From: Oscillatoriales cyanobacterium CG2_30_40_61 | GTDB lineage: Bacteria > Cyanobacteriota > Cyanobacteriia > Cyanobacteriales > Microcoleaceae | Reading direction: 5' to 3' | Length of the DNA stretch: 51,808 nt | Assembly: GCA_001873365.1 (NCBI GenBank) | Contig: MNYZ01000063.1 | Coordinates: 1 to 51,808, forward strand | Part shown: positions 7,854-15,860 of the stretch, one piece after another | Layout: the number at the start of each line of letters is the position of its first letter | Position numbering within the stretch: position 1 is the first letter of the stretch | Translations under genes and position numbers: made by a program | The notes under the pieces: model-generated | Seen by the model: the letters and a program-made list of their open reading frames with translations, nothing else | Database searches by the model: none | What the model was told of the DNA's origin: nothing

Positions 7854-10113
7854 TAATCCAACGAAACACAGAAGCGATCGCCCGGTTTACAAAACTATTG
7901 GGTTTCTCCTCAATAATTTTGCGTTGAGCTTGATCCCGTTCTAATTCTAATTTAGCAATTAATCGTTCTCCTTTTTGTTCACGAATCAAAGCTACCAAAT
8001 AATCATGGGTGAGTTGATATCGATCATCGGGAATATCCGGGAGGTGTAGAATTAATCCTTCCTCTACTAATACTTCTAATAGGGGTTCAATTTTACTAAA
8101 TTCTGTATTTAATTCTTCAGCGAGTTCTTTACTGGTTTTCAGGGGACGGTGTTCTTGTTCACTGGTTAAAACATTGATAATTTTAATCACTGTCCGTTCA
8201 TTTTTGGCACTACAATCTCGAATGATTTCATCCAAAAATTGCTCTAACATTTTTTGTCTGGGATAGTCTCCAAGCTGTTTATATTGTTCTAGGGTTTGAA
8301 TATCATTAGATTGGATTTGGGTTCCAATCAGTTGCAATTCAATGGGTCTGATCTGATCAATATTAACCGTTAAATCCTGAATTAATTGATTCATAAGATC
8401 AGGATCTATATTGAATTGAGTTCGTTCAATTTGATTTTGGATTAAAGTTTTTGCTTGATTTAAGCTAAAGTTTTCTAAGCCGTAAAGCACTTTTTTAGAA
8501 AGGATTTCAGCCTGAATCACATCTTCTAACTGGGTGCGGCGATCGCATTCTAATAAATAATGTAAAGCATCATCTCTTAACGAGAGTAAAACTGTAATTG
8601 AATTTAAACTTAAACTTTCTTTTAAAAACTCATAAAAAGGTAATCTTTGTTCTAACTGTTGACAAACTACAAAAAATTCTTCAAATTGATCAAAAATTAA
8701 GACCGTGGGAATTTGATTTTGATCATTACGTTTAAGTAAATTGACAACGGAATTTAAGTTCCAGGTTTTGGGGTTGGGTTCCCGTAACCAGTCGGTATAA
8801 ATTCTGAGTAAAATCGGGGTAGCAACTGTAGGATTACGGGAATGTTCTTCTAACAGCTTGGGTACAATTCCTGCATTCAGTAATGAACTTTTACCCACCC
8901 CAGACTCCCCATGGAGAATAATCAGTTTATGTTCCGGGTCTTGAATCCGTTCAAATAGGGCTTGAACATCCTTTAAACGGTCGGAATTTTTGATTTCTAA
9001 AGCAATAGATTGTTGTGCGTCATTGGGGTTAGATTGGGCTTGTAAGGTATGAACTCCAATAAAAGCGCGTAATCCATACTGATATTCTATTTTGATTTTT
9101 TCTTCTTTTAAACGGGAGGCTTGAATATATAAATCTTGATCAAAATAAAGTTTATGTAGGGCGGTCAGAATTCTGAGATAACTCTTGGGATCATTTTCCA
9201 GACTGGTTCTTTTTAAGGCTTCTTCCAGTTGTTCAACAGTTGTTTCCCATTGTTGTAATTCTTGCTTTGATTCCGTGAGTAAATAAAGATAGGAATTATT
9301 GGAACCGGCGGTGGTACTCATGGGGTCACTATAGGCGGATTGACCTTGAATTGCTAAGGCTAATTCCGCTAATTGATTGGCGTGCGCCCATTTAGATTCG
9401 TGTAACGCCGCTTCGGCCAAGAAGCCATAATCCTTTGCTAATTGGGTTTCTGAACCATAGGAAATATGTAGCTGAATGGCTTTCTGGGCTGTTTTTTGTA
9501 GTGCGTCCCATTCCTCTAATTGTTTTAAAACTGCGGTTAATTCCCCAATAAATTTAGACATTAAATCGGGGCGATTAACTTTTTCAAAAACTTCTAAACT
9601 TTTCTCAAAAAAGTTTCTTGCTTCTTGCAAATTTTGAGTATTTTTTGAGATATCATCGGACTGACCCAGGGTGGCAAAACATAACCCCAGATGGAATAAT
9701 ACCCCACCCATTTGTTCAATAAACTGATTGGGTAGAATGGTTTCTCGGTTGGCCATAGAAAGCATTTCTAAATTGCCTTTAGCTAGGGCTGATGGCCAAT
9801 ATTCCAAACTCCGACGATAATGGTAGAGAGTTGCTTCTAAATCCTGATTCTCGTAGGCTTCTCGACCTAAAATAAATTGTAATCCAGCAATTAAGATAGG
9901 TAATAATTGCTGATAGTTATTTTGTCTAACTTGCTGAAGAATGACTTTAAATTCAGCATAGGAGTCGGCCAAAATCGTAGCATTGGTTGGGAATAGCTCC
10001 GTATTAGGATCTAAAATTTCGGTAAACACCTGCTCAACACAGCGATTGAGAAATAGAATAGATGGAGAGGACGGATTACCGAGAACCGATTGGGGTGGGG
10101 TGATATCGCTCAT
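7843..10113 (-). CDS. TPR/nSTAND1-type NTPase
   Basis: A 756-residue STAND-like protein. Residues about 50-370 are helical and TPR-like. The P-loop LHGESGVGKSSLL lies near 397-410 and the Walker B TVLIFDQFEEFF near 465-476. A winged-helix-like segment (RYQLTHDYLVALIREQ) is near 705. This order (sensor repeats, NTPase, winged helix) is typical of nSTAND1 proteins, many of which act as signal-triggered switches and some in phage defence. No effector domain is obvious in the protein itself; the overlapping acetyltransferase is the only partner. Confidence 0.8.
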   Translation of the reverse strand: MSDITPPQSVLGNPSSPSILFLNRCVEQVFTEILDPNTELFPTNATILADSYAEFKVILQQVRQNNYQQLLPILIAGLQFILGREAYENQDLEATLYHYRRSLEYWPSALAKGNLEMLSMANRETILPNQFIEQMGGVLFHLGLCFATLGQSDDISKNTQNLQEARNFFEKSLEVFEKVNRPDLMSKFIGELTAVLKQLEEWDALQKTAQKAIQLHISYGSETQLAKDYGFLAEAALHESKWAHANQLAELALAIQGQSAYSDPMSTTAGSNNSYLYLLTESKQELQQWETTVEQLEEALKRTSLENDPKSYLRILTALHKLYFDQDLYIQASRLKEEKIKIEYQYGLRAFIGVHTLQAQSNPNDAQQSIALEIKNSDRLKDVQALFERIQDPEHKLIILHGESGVGKSSLLNAGIVPKLLEEHSRNPTVATPILLRIYTDWLREPNPKTWNLNSVVNLLKRNDQNQIPTVLIFDQFEEFFVVCQQLEQRLPFYEFLKESLSLNSITVLLSLRDDALHYLLECDRRTQLEDVIQAEILSKKVLYGLENFSLNQAKTLIQNQIERTQFNIDPDLMNQLIQDLTVNIDQIRPIELQLIGTQIQSNDIQTLEQYKQLGDYPRQKMLEQFLDEIIRDCSAKNERTVIKIINVLTSEQEHRPLKTSKELAEELNTEFSKIEPLLEVLVEEGLILHLPDIPDDRYQLTHDYLVALIREQKGERLIAKLELERDQAQRKIIEEKPNSFVNRAIASVFRWINAD

Positions 10114-10201
10114 ACTATTGCCTCAGACTGGGGGTAGTTCTAGAAGTATTAATAGTGTGGCATTTTTTTGATTAAAAAACAATAGTTGGGAAAAGAATCG
10201 A

Positions 10202-10229
10202 GGTATCCCTGGATATTTTCAAGGATACC
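10202..10229 (-). terminator. Hairpin downstream of the solute-binding protein gene
   Basis: GGTATCC (10202-10208) pairs with GGATACC (10223-10229), extended inward by a few pairs. It sits 50 bp after the stop of the minus-strand binding-protein gene and before the nSTAND start. The U-run after the stem is weak, so intrinsic termination is only plausible. Confidence 0.4.
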
Positions 10230-10278
10230 CGTTAAGGAATTAAACCTGGGGGTTGGCTAACCTAGAAATTTTTCTGGT

Positions 10279-11136
10279 TTATCGTAAACATTTATTGTGA
10301 GCGGCTTCGAGGGTTTTTACATAGTCTGAATCTTTTCCGTATAATCCCGTTAAAATATTAACTGTTTCTTCAACTAAGATCAAAGAATTTACCGTATTAA
10401 TCCAAGACATATCTCCGGCGGGAAGAATCATGCCATAAAATTCACAGGTTAAGGGTTCCTGGGGAATTAAAGCATAGTCTTGAGCTTTGATTTCTGGATT
10501 TCTGAGCACTTCTCCAATTAATAATAATCCATCGCTGGCGAAGGCATTTAAACGACCTTGAACCACATCTTCTACGGCATTTTTTCGCCCATCAACTCCT
10601 CGGTATTCTACAACTTTTGCTAAGGAATAGCGACTACTAATAAACTGTTGGGTTAAGGATGCGGGTAAAACCCCAATGGAAATGGCTTCTAAAGCTCCCG
10701 ATGGCTGAATATAAGATTGATTATCGGGTCGGACTAATAAATGAACTCCCGTGGCTAAAAACCGATCAGAATAAGCAATACCTGACTCTGGATTGCGGAC
10801 AATAGTATTAGGGCCGCATTCTAAATAAATTTTTCCTTCCCTGACTAATTGTTCCCGATTTTGCAAATTTGATGGAATTAATTGTACCTCTATGGGTTGA
10901 GTTAGTTTTAACTGTTTTTGCAATCTTTCTGCTAATAAATCCATTAATTCAATACAATATCCCTCCCATTTGCCCTCGGCGGAAACAAATCCTAATGGCG
11001 GGGCATCTTGTCGAACTCCTGCTTTTAAAACCCCGGTTCTTTTAATGTCTTCTAAAATAGTTCCAGCAAAACTTTGTAAAGGGAAAAGTACCGATAAAAT
11101 CAGACTTAATGTAATAGTCGCAAGTTTGGTTTTCAT
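10279..11136 (-). CDS. Extracellular solute-binding protein (amino-acid ABC type)
   Basis: A 285-residue periplasmic binding protein (PBPb/SBP-bac-3 family). The signal peptide is about residues 1-24 (MKTKLATITLSLILS..., cleavage likely after SFA). The segment TGVLKAGVRQDAPPLGFV and the following GKWEGYCIELMDLLAERL are diagnostic. No permease or ATPase gene is adjacent, so it either works with a distant transporter or serves as a sensor/scavenger. The ligand is unknown; polar amino acids are the family norm. The gene is divergent from lpdA across about 155 bp. Confidence 0.85.
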   Translation of the reverse strand: MKTKLATITLSLILSVLFPLQSFAGTILEDIKRTGVLKAGVRQDAPPLGFVSAEGKWEGYCIELMDLLAERLQKQLKLTQPIEVQLIPSNLQNREQLVREGKIYLECGPNTIVRNPESGIAYSDRFLATGVHLLVRPDNQSYIQPSGALEAISIGVLPASLTQQFISSRYSLAKVVEYRGVDGRKNAVEDVVQGRLNAFASDGLLLIGEVLRNPEIKAQDYALIPQEPLTCEFYGMILPAGDMSWINTVNSLILVEETVNILTGLYGKDSDYVKTLEAAHNKCLR

Positions 11137-11292
11137 ATTATAATCAGGGTGACAAACACAGTAATCGAGTCTAGCTTACCGCAAAAAGCCGAGGGCAAAC
11201 CAAACTAATCTGGCTTTTGTAAAGGCAATTGAGTTGGCAAGGGACAGGGAAAACGGTAATATTTTTTAATCCCAATAGAGTAGTAACAGAAT

Positions 11293-12723
11293 ATGGATTA
11301 CGATTTAGTGATTATTGGTGCGGGAGTGGGCGGACATGGCGCTGCTATCCACGCCGTCGGTTGTGGCTTGAAAACCGCAATTATTGAAGTGGCGGACATG
11401 GGGGGAACTTGTGTTAACCGAGGCTGTATTCCCTCTAAAGCGTTATTAGCGGCGTCGGGACGAGTGCGGGAATTACATAATACCCATCACTTAAAAAATT
11501 TGGGTATTCAGTTAGGACAAGTCAGTTTTGATCGTGAACAAATTGCCAACCATGCTGATACAATTGTCACTAAACTTCGGGGTGATTTAACCAATAGTTT
11601 GAAGCGCTTAGGAGTTGATGTTATCCAGGGTTGGGGTAAAATTGCTGGAGCGAATAAAGTAACTGTTGAAACTACTAATGGGGAAAAAACAATTACTGCT
11701 AAAGATATTATTTTAGCCCCTGGTTCTGTACCTTTTGTTCCCCCGGGAATTACGATTGATCACAAAACAGTTTTTACCAGTGATGATGCGGTTAAATTAG
11801 CATCCCTACCCCAATGGATTGCGATTATTGGCAGTGGCTATATCGGATTAGAATTTTCTGATATTTATACGGCTTTAGGTTGTGAAGTTACCATGATTGA
11901 AGCCTTGGATCAATTAATGCCTACTTTTGATCCGGATATTGCTAAATTAGCTCAACGGGTTTTAATTAATCCCAGGGATATTGAAACTAAAGTGGGGAAA
12001 TTAGCATTAAAAGTAACTCCAGGTTCTCCGGTTATTATTGAGTTAGCAGATACCAAAACTAAAGAAGTAGAAGAAGTCCTAGAAGTGGATGCTTGTTTAG
12101 TTGCTACCGGGCGGATTCCTGTGAGTAAAAATTTAGGGTTAGAATCGGTGAATGTTGAGCCTATTCGGGGCGGTTTTATTCCTACAAATGATCATTTAGA
12201 GGTATTATCTGGGGGTGAACCTGTTCCCCATTTATGGGCGATTGGAGATGCGACGGGTAAAATGATGTTAGCCCATACCGCATCCGCCCAGGGAGTCGCC
12301 GTTGTAGAGACTATTTGTGGACGGCCTCGGGCGGTGGATTATCGTAGTATTCCAGCAGCAGCTTTTACCCATCCTGAAATTAGTTATGTAGGTTTAAATG
12401 AACCTGCTGCGAAGGAATTAGGAAAAACAGAAGGGTTTGAAATTGCAACAGTAAAAACCTATTTTAAGGGGAATTCTAAAGCGATTGCGGAGGGAGAAAC
12501 CGAAGGTATGGCTAAAGTGATTTATCGCCAAGATACGGGGGAACTTTTAGGAGTTCATATCTTTGGTCTTCATGCTTCTGATTTAATTCAGGAAGCGGCA
12601 AATGCCATTTATCATCGTCAATCTGTCCATGATTTAGTGTTCTGTGTTCATACCCATCCCACCCTTTCAGAAGTGCTAGACGAAGCCTATAAACGCGCTG
12701 TTGTTGGTGTTGGAGGTCATTAG
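11293..12723 (+). CDS. lpdA: Dihydrolipoyl dehydrogenase
   Basis: A 476-residue E3 flavoenzyme that reoxidises dihydrolipoamide with NAD+ for the pyruvate dehydrogenase and glycine cleavage complexes. The FAD motif GAGVGGHG is at 9-16, the redox disulfide [13 protein letters not shown] gives C40 and C45, the NAD-binding GSGYIGLEF lies near 180, and the C-terminal HTHPTLSE near 453 supplies the catalytic histidine. Length and domain order match cyanobacterial LpdA. It is monocistronic; the downstream intergenic region holds two MITE-like elements. Confidence 0.95.
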   Translation: MDYDLVIIGAGVGGHGAAIHAVGCGLKTAIIEVADMGGTCVNRGCIPSKALLAASGRVRELHNTHHLKNLGIQLGQVSFDREQIANHADTIVTKLRGDLTNSLKRLGVDVIQGWGKIAGANKVTVETTNGEKTITAKDIILAPGSVPFVPPGITIDHKTVFTSDDAVKLASLPQWIAIIGSGYIGLEFSDIYTALGCEVTMIEALDQLMPTFDPDIAKLAQRVLINPRDIETKVGKLALKVTPGSPVIIELADTKTKEVEEVLEVDACLVATGRIPVSKNLGLESVNVEPIRGGFIPTNDHLEVLSGGEPVPHLWAIGDATGKMMLAHTASAQGVAVVETICGRPRAVDYRSIPAAAFTHPEISYVGLNEPAAKELGKTEGFEIATVKTYFKGNSKAIAEGETEGMAKVIYRQDTGELLGVHIFGLHASDLIQEAANAIYHRQSVHDLVFCVHTHPTLSEVLDEAYKRAVVGVGGH

Positions 12724-12746
12724 ATTTAATATTTCTAATGTTTTAA

Positions 12747-12888
12747 TATAGCAAGTCTAAAAGGATTGTACAACAGGAATCTGGGTGATGATTAATCCAT
12801 CAAAAAATATCAAGATTATCCTGTAGGGGCGAGGCGCGCCTCGCCCTAGAACGAATGGGATATCAACAATTAATTTAGACTTGCTATA
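12747..12888. mobile_element. MITE-like element with 15-bp perfect terminal inverted repeats
   Basis: TATAGCAAGTCTAAA at 12747-12761 is exactly the reverse complement of 12874-12888. The 142-bp unit carries a 20-bp perfect palindrome (12827-12846, core GGCGCGCC). TA dinucleotides at both ends would fit an IS630/Tc1-like TA target. It has no coding capacity. It is a non-autonomous element by structure; no transposase lies in the window. Confidence 0.6.
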
Positions 12889-12898
12889 TATCTTGATC

Positions 12899-13001
12899 AG
12901 GACTTACGCACAAGACCAAAGAAACCGGGTTTCTGGCCGGTGATTTTGCGGATAAAATCAACATTTATCGTTCACCAAACCCGGTTTGGTGCGTAAGTCC
13001 T
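12899..13001. mobile_element. Second MITE-like element with 13-bp terminal inverted repeats
   Basis: AGGACTTACGCAC at 12899-12911 pairs with GTGCGTAAGTCCT at 12989-13001. The interior carries AAACCGGGTTT and AAACCCGGTTT arms. It is only 103 bp long and lies 10 bp from the first element. A degenerate left half of the same sequence recurs near 35172. Confidence 0.6.
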
Positions 13002-13049
13002 ATATAAATTTGATACGATTAACTTTAGAACAATTCAGAGGATTAATTC

Positions 13050-13421
13050 ATGTCTTTTTACCATCAAAACCTAGAGGCTTTTTTGAAATTATTAGAAGAA
13101 CAGCCTCAATTATTTACTAACTCACACCGTCAAGATCTGATTGATTTAATTGAACCCTTACCCGATGATATTGAAACTTTATCAATTGCGATCGCTAGTT
13201 GGTATGAAAACTATGATGATATTGTTGATGCTCAGTTAGAAATTCTGAATAGTGCTATTTTAATTAATAACGATTCCGAAAAAACATCAACTTCAGAATT
13301 AGCATTAGCTCGTTTACCCCTAACTAATATTAGTTCTGTTCCTAAACCCAAACTTGAGTTAAATAAGGAAACTTTAAAAAAAGCAATTCAACCTTTATCG
13401 AAAACAACTCCTCCTGAATAA
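13050..13421 (+). CDS. Conserved-looking hypothetical protein, acidic
   Basis: A 123-residue protein that I do not recognise. The first 70 residues look helical (SFYHQNLEAFLKLLEEQPQ) and the C-terminal third is S/T/P/K-rich and probably flexible. There is no signal peptide, membrane segment or metal motif. An AGAGGA sequence 10 nt before the ATG supports the start. The next gene, an Uma2 protein, begins about 90 bp downstream on the same strand, so the two may be co-transcribed. Confidence 0.65.
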   Translation: MSFYHQNLEAFLKLLEEQPQLFTNSHRQDLIDLIEPLPDDIETLSIAIASWYENYDDIVDAQLEILNSAILINNDSEKTSTSELALARLPLTNISSVPKPKLELNKETLKKAIQPLSKTTPPE

Positions 13422-13512
13422 AAACAATCCTTGTGCATTTAATATCAATCTATTCGACAAATGATTGAAGTTTGCGCTAAACTATATCTATCCTAATTGG
13501 GTTAACCTGTTT

Positions 13513-14190
13513 ATGTTTATTGTTGATCACGAACCCGCTAACCTTCAAAGATTAGAACAACCGGAAGAATTTGATGATATTATATTTCCACCTAGTGATT
13601 TATGGAGTGAGGAACCTCCCGTGGAAAGTGATTTACACCGCAGACAAATTGATCTCCTGATTCATCTTTTAGAGTGGTGGTGGCGAAACCGTCAAGATTT
13701 TTATGTTTCTGGAAATTTAACTATCTATTTTAACCCGAATCAAAAAAAATCACAGGATTTTAGAGGGCCAGATTTCTTTGTGGTTTTAGACACAGAACGC
13801 AAACCCCGCAGGAGTTGGGTAATTTGGGAAGAAGGCAAATATCCTAATATTATTATTGAACTTTTATCCCCATCTACCGCAGAAATTGATAAAGGATTAA
13901 AGAAACAACTCTATCAAGATACCTTTCGCACCTTTGATTATTTTTGGTTTGATCCTGATACCTTAGAATTTGCTGGATTTCATTTAGTTGAGGGTAAATA
14001 TCAACCCCTTGAACCCAATTCTCAAGGATGGTTATGGAGTCAACAATTAGAATTATTTTTAGGTCTTTATAACTCCCAATTACGTTTTTTCACCTCAGAG
14101 GGTCAACTCCTCCCCACTCCCGAAGAAGCAGCAATAGCAGCAGAAATATTATTAGCAAAATATCGAGAACAATTTGGGGAGTTAACCTAA
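13513..14190 (+). CDS. Uma2-family (DUF820) putative restriction-endonuclease-fold protein
   Basis: About 225 residues from the ATG at 13513; an upstream TTG at 13465 would add 16 residues but is less likely. The PD-(D/E)XK-like core is visible as FRGPDFFVVLD followed by NIIIELLSPSTAEIDKG and the conserved K/Y helix (KKQLYQDTFRTFDYFWFDPD). Uma2 proteins are very abundant in filamentous cyanobacteria and their function is mostly unknown. The C-terminal part (EGQLLPTPEEAA) is a common Uma2 tail that usually runs on into a longer repeat; here it is short. Confidence 0.82.
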   Translation: MFIVDHEPANLQRLEQPEEFDDIIFPPSDLWSEEPPVESDLHRRQIDLLIHLLEWWWRNRQDFYVSGNLTIYFNPNQKKSQDFRGPDFFVVLDTERKPRRSWVIWEEGKYPNIIIELLSPSTAEIDKGLKKQLYQDTFRTFDYFWFDPDTLEFAGFHLVEGKYQPLEPNSQGWLWSQQLELFLGLYNSQLRFFTSEGQLLPTPEEAAIAAEILLAKYREQFGELT

Positions 14191-14203
14191 TATTTGATTT
14201 CAA

Positions 14204-14251
14204 AACCCGCGTCGGCGGGTTTCGTCTGTGTAGCGACAGATTTCAATCTGT
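14204..14251. repeat. Variant copy of the multi-hairpin repeat; possible terminator
   Basis: Stem AACCCGC/GCGGGTT with a 4-nt loop, the linker TCGTCTGTGTAGC, then stem ACAGATT/AATCTGT. The linker is the same as in the copies at 19488 and 25587, while both stems differ in a pair-preserving way. It lies just after the Uma2 stop codon and could terminate transcription, although no U-run follows the first stem. Confidence 0.6.
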
Positions 14252-14349
14252 AGGAATCTGAAAACTGAGATTGGCCAGATAATTATGTAAATTTAAGATT
14301 TGTTGCGAAAATTAACATCTAATCAAGGTAAAATAAAATCCGTTCAGAA

Positions 14350-14418
14350 CCACAGTTGAGGTTAGCATCCCAAACCCTGATGTTTGCGATTCAGTTTGGG
14401 GTGAGAACACAACTGGGG
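14350..14418 (+). promoter_or_regulatory. Long imperfect hairpin in the desB leader
   Basis: Arms CCACAGTTG...CATCCCAAAC (from 14350) and GTTTGGGGTG...CAACTGGGG (to 14418) fold into an interrupted stem with outer CAGTTG/CAACTG and inner CCCAAAC/GTTTGGG blocks. The structure ends about 31 nt before the desB GTG start, within the likely 5' leader. Desaturase mRNAs are temperature-controlled in cyanobacteria, so a structural role is plausible but unproven. Confidence 0.5.
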
Positions 14419-14449
14419 ACTTATTCACTCAGATTCAATCACAATATCT

Positions 14450-15532
14450 GTGCAATCATCCAATCAGTCTAACCAAGCCACTCTTAGTGCCTCAGCAACC
14501 AGAAAATCAGAGTTACCCTTTACTCTCCAAGATGTCAAAGCGGCTATTCCCGCCCACTGTTTTGAACCCTCGGTCTGGAAATCTCTGAGTTACTTCTTCA
14601 TTGATATTTCAGTCATCGCAGGTCTGTATTTTATCGCCTATAAACTCGATTCTTGGCTGTTTTTCCCCATTTTTTGGGTGATGCAAGGAACGATGTTTTG
14701 GGCGTTATTTGTTGTGGGCCATGATTGCGGTCATGGGTCTTTCTCCAAAATCAAATGGCTAAATAACTTAATTGGCCATTTGTCCCATATTCCGATTCTA
14801 GTTCCCTATCACGGTTGGCGCATCAGCCACAGAACCCATCACGCCAATACCGGAAATATTGATACCGATGAAAGTTGGTATCCGGTAAACGAAAGTAAGT
14901 TTAATATGATGCCCTGGCATGAAAAGCTATTTCGCTTTTATGTACCCTTACTAGCCTATCCTATTTACTTATTTCGACGGTCTCCGGGTCGTCAAGGTTC
15001 TCATTTTTTACCCAGCAGTCCTTTGTTTAAAGAGTCTGAAAAATGGGATATTATTACCAGCACCTCTTTAATGATTGCAATGGTAGGCTTTTTAGGGTTT
15101 ATCACCTATCAGTTTGGATGGTTGTTCTTTGTCAAATACTATTTCATGCCCTATTTAGTGTTTGTGATGTGGCTAGATTTAGTCACTTACTTACATCATA
15201 CTGAGGCTGATATTCCCTGGTATCGGAGCGAAGATTGGTATTTCCTGAAAGGGGCTTTATCAACCATTGACCGAGATTATGGCTTTATTAATCCGATTCA
15301 TCATAATATCGGAACTCACGTTGCTCATCACATTTTCTTGAATATGCCCCACTATCATTTGAAAACAGCAACGGAAGCGATTAAACCCCTACTGGGTGAA
15401 TATTATCGCTGTTCTAATGAACCGATTTGGAAAAGTTTTATTCAATCCTATTGGGCTTGTCATTTTGTTCCTGATAACGGTTCAAAAGTCTATTATCAAT
15501 CGGGTTGGAATTCTGACAAAAAGGTTGATTAA
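14450..15532 (+). CDS. desB: Omega-3 acyl-lipid fatty acid desaturase (DesB-like)
   Basis: A 360-residue membrane desaturase with three histidine boxes: HDCGH at 91-95, HRTHH at 127-131 and HVAHH at 290-294, followed by IFLNMPHYHLKTATEA. The first box in the context GHDCGHGSFS, and the box-three context, match omega-3 (delta-15) desaturases of cyanobacteria and plant FAD3/7 rather than DesA (delta-12). It would introduce the third double bond into membrane lipids in the cold, using ferredoxin. The start is GTG at 14450 with no strong Shine-Dalgarno sequence. Confidence 0.9.
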   Translation: MQSSNQSNQATLSASATRKSELPFTLQDVKAAIPAHCFEPSVWKSLSYFFIDISVIAGLYFIAYKLDSWLFFPIFWVMQGTMFWALFVVGHDCGHGSFSKIKWLNNLIGHLSHIPILVPYHGWRISHRTHHANTGNIDTDESWYPVNESKFNMMPWHEKLFRFYVPLLAYPIYLFRRSPGRQGSHFLPSSPLFKESEKWDIITSTSLMIAMVGFLGFITYQFGWLFFVKYYFMPYLVFVMWLDLVTYLHHTEADIPWYRSEDWYFLKGALSTIDRDYGFINPIHHNIGTHVAHHIFLNMPHYHLKTATEAIKPLLGEYYRCSNEPIWKSFIQSYWACHFVPDNGSKVYYQSGWNSDKKVD

Positions 15533-15564
15533 CTTCTTTCACCATCTTAGAAACCGGGTTTTTG

Positions 15565-15852
15565 CAGTAGTCTGAATAACTAGCAATAAATCAGCGTTAA
15601 CAACCCGGTTTCTTTTCTTTTACAGTAGTCTGAATAACTAGCAATAAATCAGCGTTAACAACCCCAAGAAACCAGAAACCGGGTTTTTCCAGTAGTCTGA
15701 ATAACTAGCAATAAATCAGCGTTAACAACCCGGTTTCTTTTCTTTTGCAGTAGTCTGAATAACTAGCAATAAATCAGCGTTAACAACCCGGTTTCTTTTC
15801 TTTTGCAGTAGTCTGGATAACTAGCAATAAATCCCTGTTAAAACCCGGTTTC
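15565..15852. repeat. 58-bp tandem repeat array between convergent genes
   Basis: Five copies start at about 15565, 15623, 15690, 15748 and 15806. Spacing is 58 bp except for one step of 67 bp. Each unit contains AGTAGTCTGAATAACTAGC and ends in AACCCGGTTTCTT. The last copy is degenerate. Upstream GAAACCGGGTTTTT segments (15550, 15677) can pair with the AACCCGGTTTC ends, so the array can form hairpins and may terminate desB and the WD40 gene. Confidence 0.85.
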
Positions 15853-15860
15853 TTCCCTGA

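Noticed and set aside
15565-15852. Possible CRISPR array
   Set aside because: Units are contiguous 58-bp tandem copies without unique spacers, and no cas genes are in the window.
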